64,000 nucleotides of DNA. Source: an uncultured Pseudomonadota bacterium (GTDB lineage: Bacteria > Pseudomonadota > Gammaproteobacteria > Steroidobacterales > Steroidobacteraceae). The stretch spans positions 62,001-126,000 of the forward strand of contig CAIOZU010000017.1 of NCBI GenBank assembly GCA_903862885.1. Reading direction: 5' to 3'. A model generated the notes under the pieces. It saw only the letters and a list, made by a program, of their open reading frames with translations. It was not told the DNA's origin and did no database searches. Below are positions 61,864-64,000 of the stretch, in pieces (position 1 is the first letter of the stretch; each line of letters opens with the position of its first letter). The position numbers were made by a program, and so were the translations under genes.

Positions 61864-63642
61864 TTGAGATCGACACTAGAAACATTAGTCAGTCAGGCGT
61901 TGGCCGCTTTACCAGCAGGCCTACTGAGCGACGAACTGCGTAGCCTCCCCCCTGAACTGGAGCGCACCCGAGATCTGAGCCATGGCGACTATGCCACGAA
62001 TGTGGCACTGCGGCACGCGAAAGCCGCTCGCCAAAATCCACGTCAACTGGCGAGCATGATCGTGGCATTACTGCCCGCCGACCCCGCAGTCGCCAAAGTC
62101 GACATTGCAGGTCCGGGCTTTATTAATTTTCACCTCACCCCAGCGGCTTATCACGCAGAGCTCGAATCGCTACTCGATCTAGCAGCCAACTACGGTCGAA
62201 AAGCGGCTCATAGCGGCGAAAAAATTCTCCTTGAGTTCGTATCGGCTAACCCCACTGGGCCCTTACACGTCGGACATGGTCGCCATGCCGCCTATGGTGC
62301 TGCACTAGCCAACTTACTGGTCGCTGCCGGACACACGGTGAGTCGTGAGTTTTATATCAACGATGCGGGCCGTCAGGTCGATATTCTGGCGGTCAGCATT
62401 TGGATTCGTTACCTTGAGCGTCTCGAAGAATTAGTGCCTTTCCCCACTAACGGCTATCGAGGCGAGTATCTGCTCCCCATCGCAGCCTCCTTAGAAGCGT
62501 CAGTCCATCACGCCTTACGCCACCCCGCCGCTGCCGTACTCATAGGTCTTCCGCCTGACGAGCCGCAGGGTGGTAATAAAGACACCTACATCGACGCGCT
62601 CATTCTGCGTGCCCGTGAGTTACTCGGCGTCGATGGCTTCGAACAGGTAATCAAGCATTCGCTTGCCGGGATGTTATCTGATATCAGAGAAGACCTTGCT
62701 GAGATGGGCGTGACCTTCGATCGTTGGTATTCAGAGAAGGCACTCACAACCACTGGTGCGATCGATGAAGCACTGCGTCGATTAGACACCCATCATCACA
62801 CCTATCGCAAAGATGGCGCGCTTTGGTTTCGCGCTCAATCTTTCGGGGACGACGAGGACCGCGTGGTGGAGCGCGAAAATGGCGCACGCACTTACTTTGC
62901 ATCTGACATCGCCTATCATCTCGATAAGCGCCTGCGCGGATTTGACCAACTTATCGATGTCCTTGGCGCCGATCATCACGGCTATGTCGCACGCGTTCGT
63001 GCGGGCTTGCAAGCAATGGGTGAACCGCCTGATTGCCTCGAAGTGGTGCTGCTTCAGTTGGTCAATCTACACCGAGGCGGCGAGAAGATTGCCATGGGGA
63101 AGCGCGAAGGCAACTTTGTGACCCTGCGCCAGCTACGCCACGAAGTCGGTAACGATGCGTGCCGCTTCTACTACGTGATGCGATCACACGATCAACAGCT
63201 AGACTTTGACCTGGAACTTGCCAAGACTCGGAGTGCCGAGAATCCGGTATTTTATATCCAATATGCGCATGCTCGGGTTGCTAGCATCCTCCGTCAACTG
63301 GCCGACCGAGGCCTAAGCTACGACGCCACTGTTGGCCGACGATCGCTGCCTCTACTGATTGAGGCCCACGAACGCAGACTCATTGTTGCTATTACGCGAT
63401 ACCCCGAGGTGCTCGAACTCGCTGCTGCGACGCGTGCGCCACACGCGCTAGTAAACTATCTACGCGAGTTAGCCACTGACTTTCATGGGGCTTATGCAGC
63501 TGGCAATGAAAACCCAGCGTATCGCACCATTATCGATGATGAGGCATTGCGCAATGGGCGCATAACACTCGCTCTGGCAGCACAGCAAGTGCTGCGAAAT
63601 GGACTGTCCATGTTGGGCGTCTCGGCACCTGAGACGATGTGA
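61864..63642 (+). CDS. argS: Arginine--tRNA ligase
   Basis: A 592-residue class I synthetase. The N-terminal Add-1 domain and LLEFVSANPTGPLHVGHGRHAAYG carry the HIGH motif as HVGH (135-138). The KMSK loop reads AMGKREGN, a common ArgRS variation. The C-terminal anticodon-binding region ends with EDN-like GNENPAYR. Start is a TTG at 61864. It is followed after 2 bp by the SPOR gene, an order common in Gammaproteobacteria, implying one operon. Confidence 0.96.
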   Translation: MRSTLETLVSQALAALPAGLLSDELRSLPPELERTRDLSHGDYATNVALRHAKAARQNPRQLASMIVALLPADPAVAKVDIAGPGFINFHLTPAAYHAELESLLDLAANYGRKAAHSGEKILLEFVSANPTGPLHVGHGRHAAYGAALANLLVAAGHTVSREFYINDAGRQVDILAVSIWIRYLERLEELVPFPTNGYRGEYLLPIAASLEASVHHALRHPAAAVLIGLPPDEPQGGNKDTYIDALILRARELLGVDGFEQVIKHSLAGMLSDIREDLAEMGVTFDRWYSEKALTTTGAIDEALRRLDTHHHTYRKDGALWFRAQSFGDDEDRVVERENGARTYFASDIAYHLDKRLRGFDQLIDVLGADHHGYVARVRAGLQAMGEPPDCLEVVLLQLVNLHRGGEKIAMGKREGNFVTLRQLRHEVGNDACRFYYVMRSHDQQLDFDLELAKTRSAENPVFYIQYAHARVASILRQLADRGLSYDATVGRRSLPLLIEAHERRLIVAITRYPEVLELAAATRAPHALVNYLRELATDFHGAYAAGNENPAYRTIIDDEALRNGRITLALAAQQVLRNGLSMLGVSAPETM

Positions 63643-63644
63643 AT

Positions 63645-64000
63645 ATGCGCGACTATAGAAAAACCCCCGTTCGCCGCAGCCGAAGTGCCGGCAGCATGCC
63701 TGGATGGCTAGGTCTATTAGTTGGTTTAGCCATTGGCTTGTCGGTTGCTGGCGGTGTATGGCTGCACAAACCCAAAGTGTCGAGTGAGGTCGTCGCTGCT
63801 GCGCCTAAAAAACCCGCACCGCAATCAGCGCGCGACGAGTCCAGTGACCAGCAAAACCCAAATGCGACTGAATACACCTTTTACAAAGCCTTAAAGAACT
63901 TTGAAGTCATCATTCCGGAAAAAGAAAAAGACGTCCATCGGGACATTAAGCCAGCGCCGGAGACGCGCCCCGGCGCTTACATACTGCAGGCAGGGTCTTT
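63645..64000 (+). CDS. FtsN-like SPOR-domain protein (partial, 3' end missing)
   Basis: The first 118 residues of a bitopic membrane protein: a short basic cytoplasmic tail (MRDYRKTPVRRSRSAGS), one transmembrane helix (WLGLLVGLAIGLSVAGGVWL), then a Lys/Pro-rich linker and the beginning of a SPOR domain at GAYILQAGSF. Such proteins bind denuded glycan strands at the division septum; FtsN activates septal synthesis. The ATG at 63645 is 2 bp after the argS stop. The gene runs off the right edge. Confidence 0.85.
   Translation, partial: MRDYRKTPVRRSRSAGSMPGWLGLLVGLAIGLSVAGGVWLHKPKVSSEVVAAAPKKPAPQSARDESSDQQNPNATEYTFYKALKNFEVIIPEKEKDVHRDIKPAPETRPGAYILQAGS

Overview
The window looks like ordinary chromosome of a Gammaproteobacterium, probably from the Xanthomonadales/Nevskiales side. 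Supporting traits are the priA-argS-SPOR(FtsN-like) order, a class I (E. coli-type) gshA, a HiPIP, a split three-gene pntAA-pntAB-pntB transhydrogenase, and a sigma factor-DUF3619-DUF3106 cluster. The last trait is also common in Betaproteobacteria, so placement is tentative. Base composition is moderately GC-rich, coding density is high, and I see no rRNA, CRISPR array, intact transposon or prophage.

Layout: 1-2370 holds a partial AzlC permease and three minus-strand envelope proteins, two of them paralogues. 2695-7189 holds an MsbA-like ABC exporter, a truncated Ig-like repeat gene, an intron-containing tRNA gene and rmuC. 7294-12714 carries a GH17-GT2 beta-glucan synthase, a HiPIP and an M13 peptidase. 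12820-18075 carries a tiny Lys/His-rich secreted protein, a poly-gamma-glutamate hydrolase-like protein, an NlpC/P60 lipoprotein, a hydroxyproline epimerase-like enzyme and hrpB. 18094-26901 carries DedA, a 5'-nucleotidase-like phosphoesterase, a Cfa-like methyltransferase with a DUF1475 partner, a NitT/TauT-type ABC importer core and an MFS exporter. 26989-36488 mixes isoleucine/valine synthesis (ilvA, ilvI, ilvH) with hydrolases, msrB, an M23 peptidase, an S1/P1 nuclease, gloA and a DsbA-like lipoprotein. 36535-46430 has a quinone oxidoreductase, a thioredoxin-like ferredoxin, a PII gene with its own NtrC/sigma-54 control region, a ferredoxin reductase-like flavoprotein, full-length pyruvate carboxylase, a diguanylate cyclase and gshA. 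46646-57611 has dienelactone hydrolase, gabD, an MFS pump, two nucleases, the pnt operon, a dicarboxylate/glutamate symporter, a cyclophilin and a YebC-family regulator. 57758-64000 has the ECF sigma cluster, priA, argS and the start of an FtsN-like gene.

The most striking element is at 5315-5660 on the minus strand: a CAU-anticodon tRNA gene split after the anticodon by a 270-nt group I intron with recognisable internal guide, R and S elements. It closely resembles the Azoarcus tRNA-Ile intron (subgroup IC3). The tRNA adjoins a scar holding a truncated gene and unassignable sequence. A second good regulatory signal is a -24/-12 promoter plus an NtrC-like dyad upstream of the PII gene.

Functional threads: redox and nitrogen balance (PII, PntAB, pyruvate carboxylase, glutathione, HiPIP), branched-chain amino acid synthesis, and envelope maintenance (beta-glucan, peptidoglycan hydrolases, glycine-zipper proteins, SPOR protein). 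Starts were moved inward from the longest reading frame where a signal peptide, family N-terminus or ribosome binding site decided the matter.
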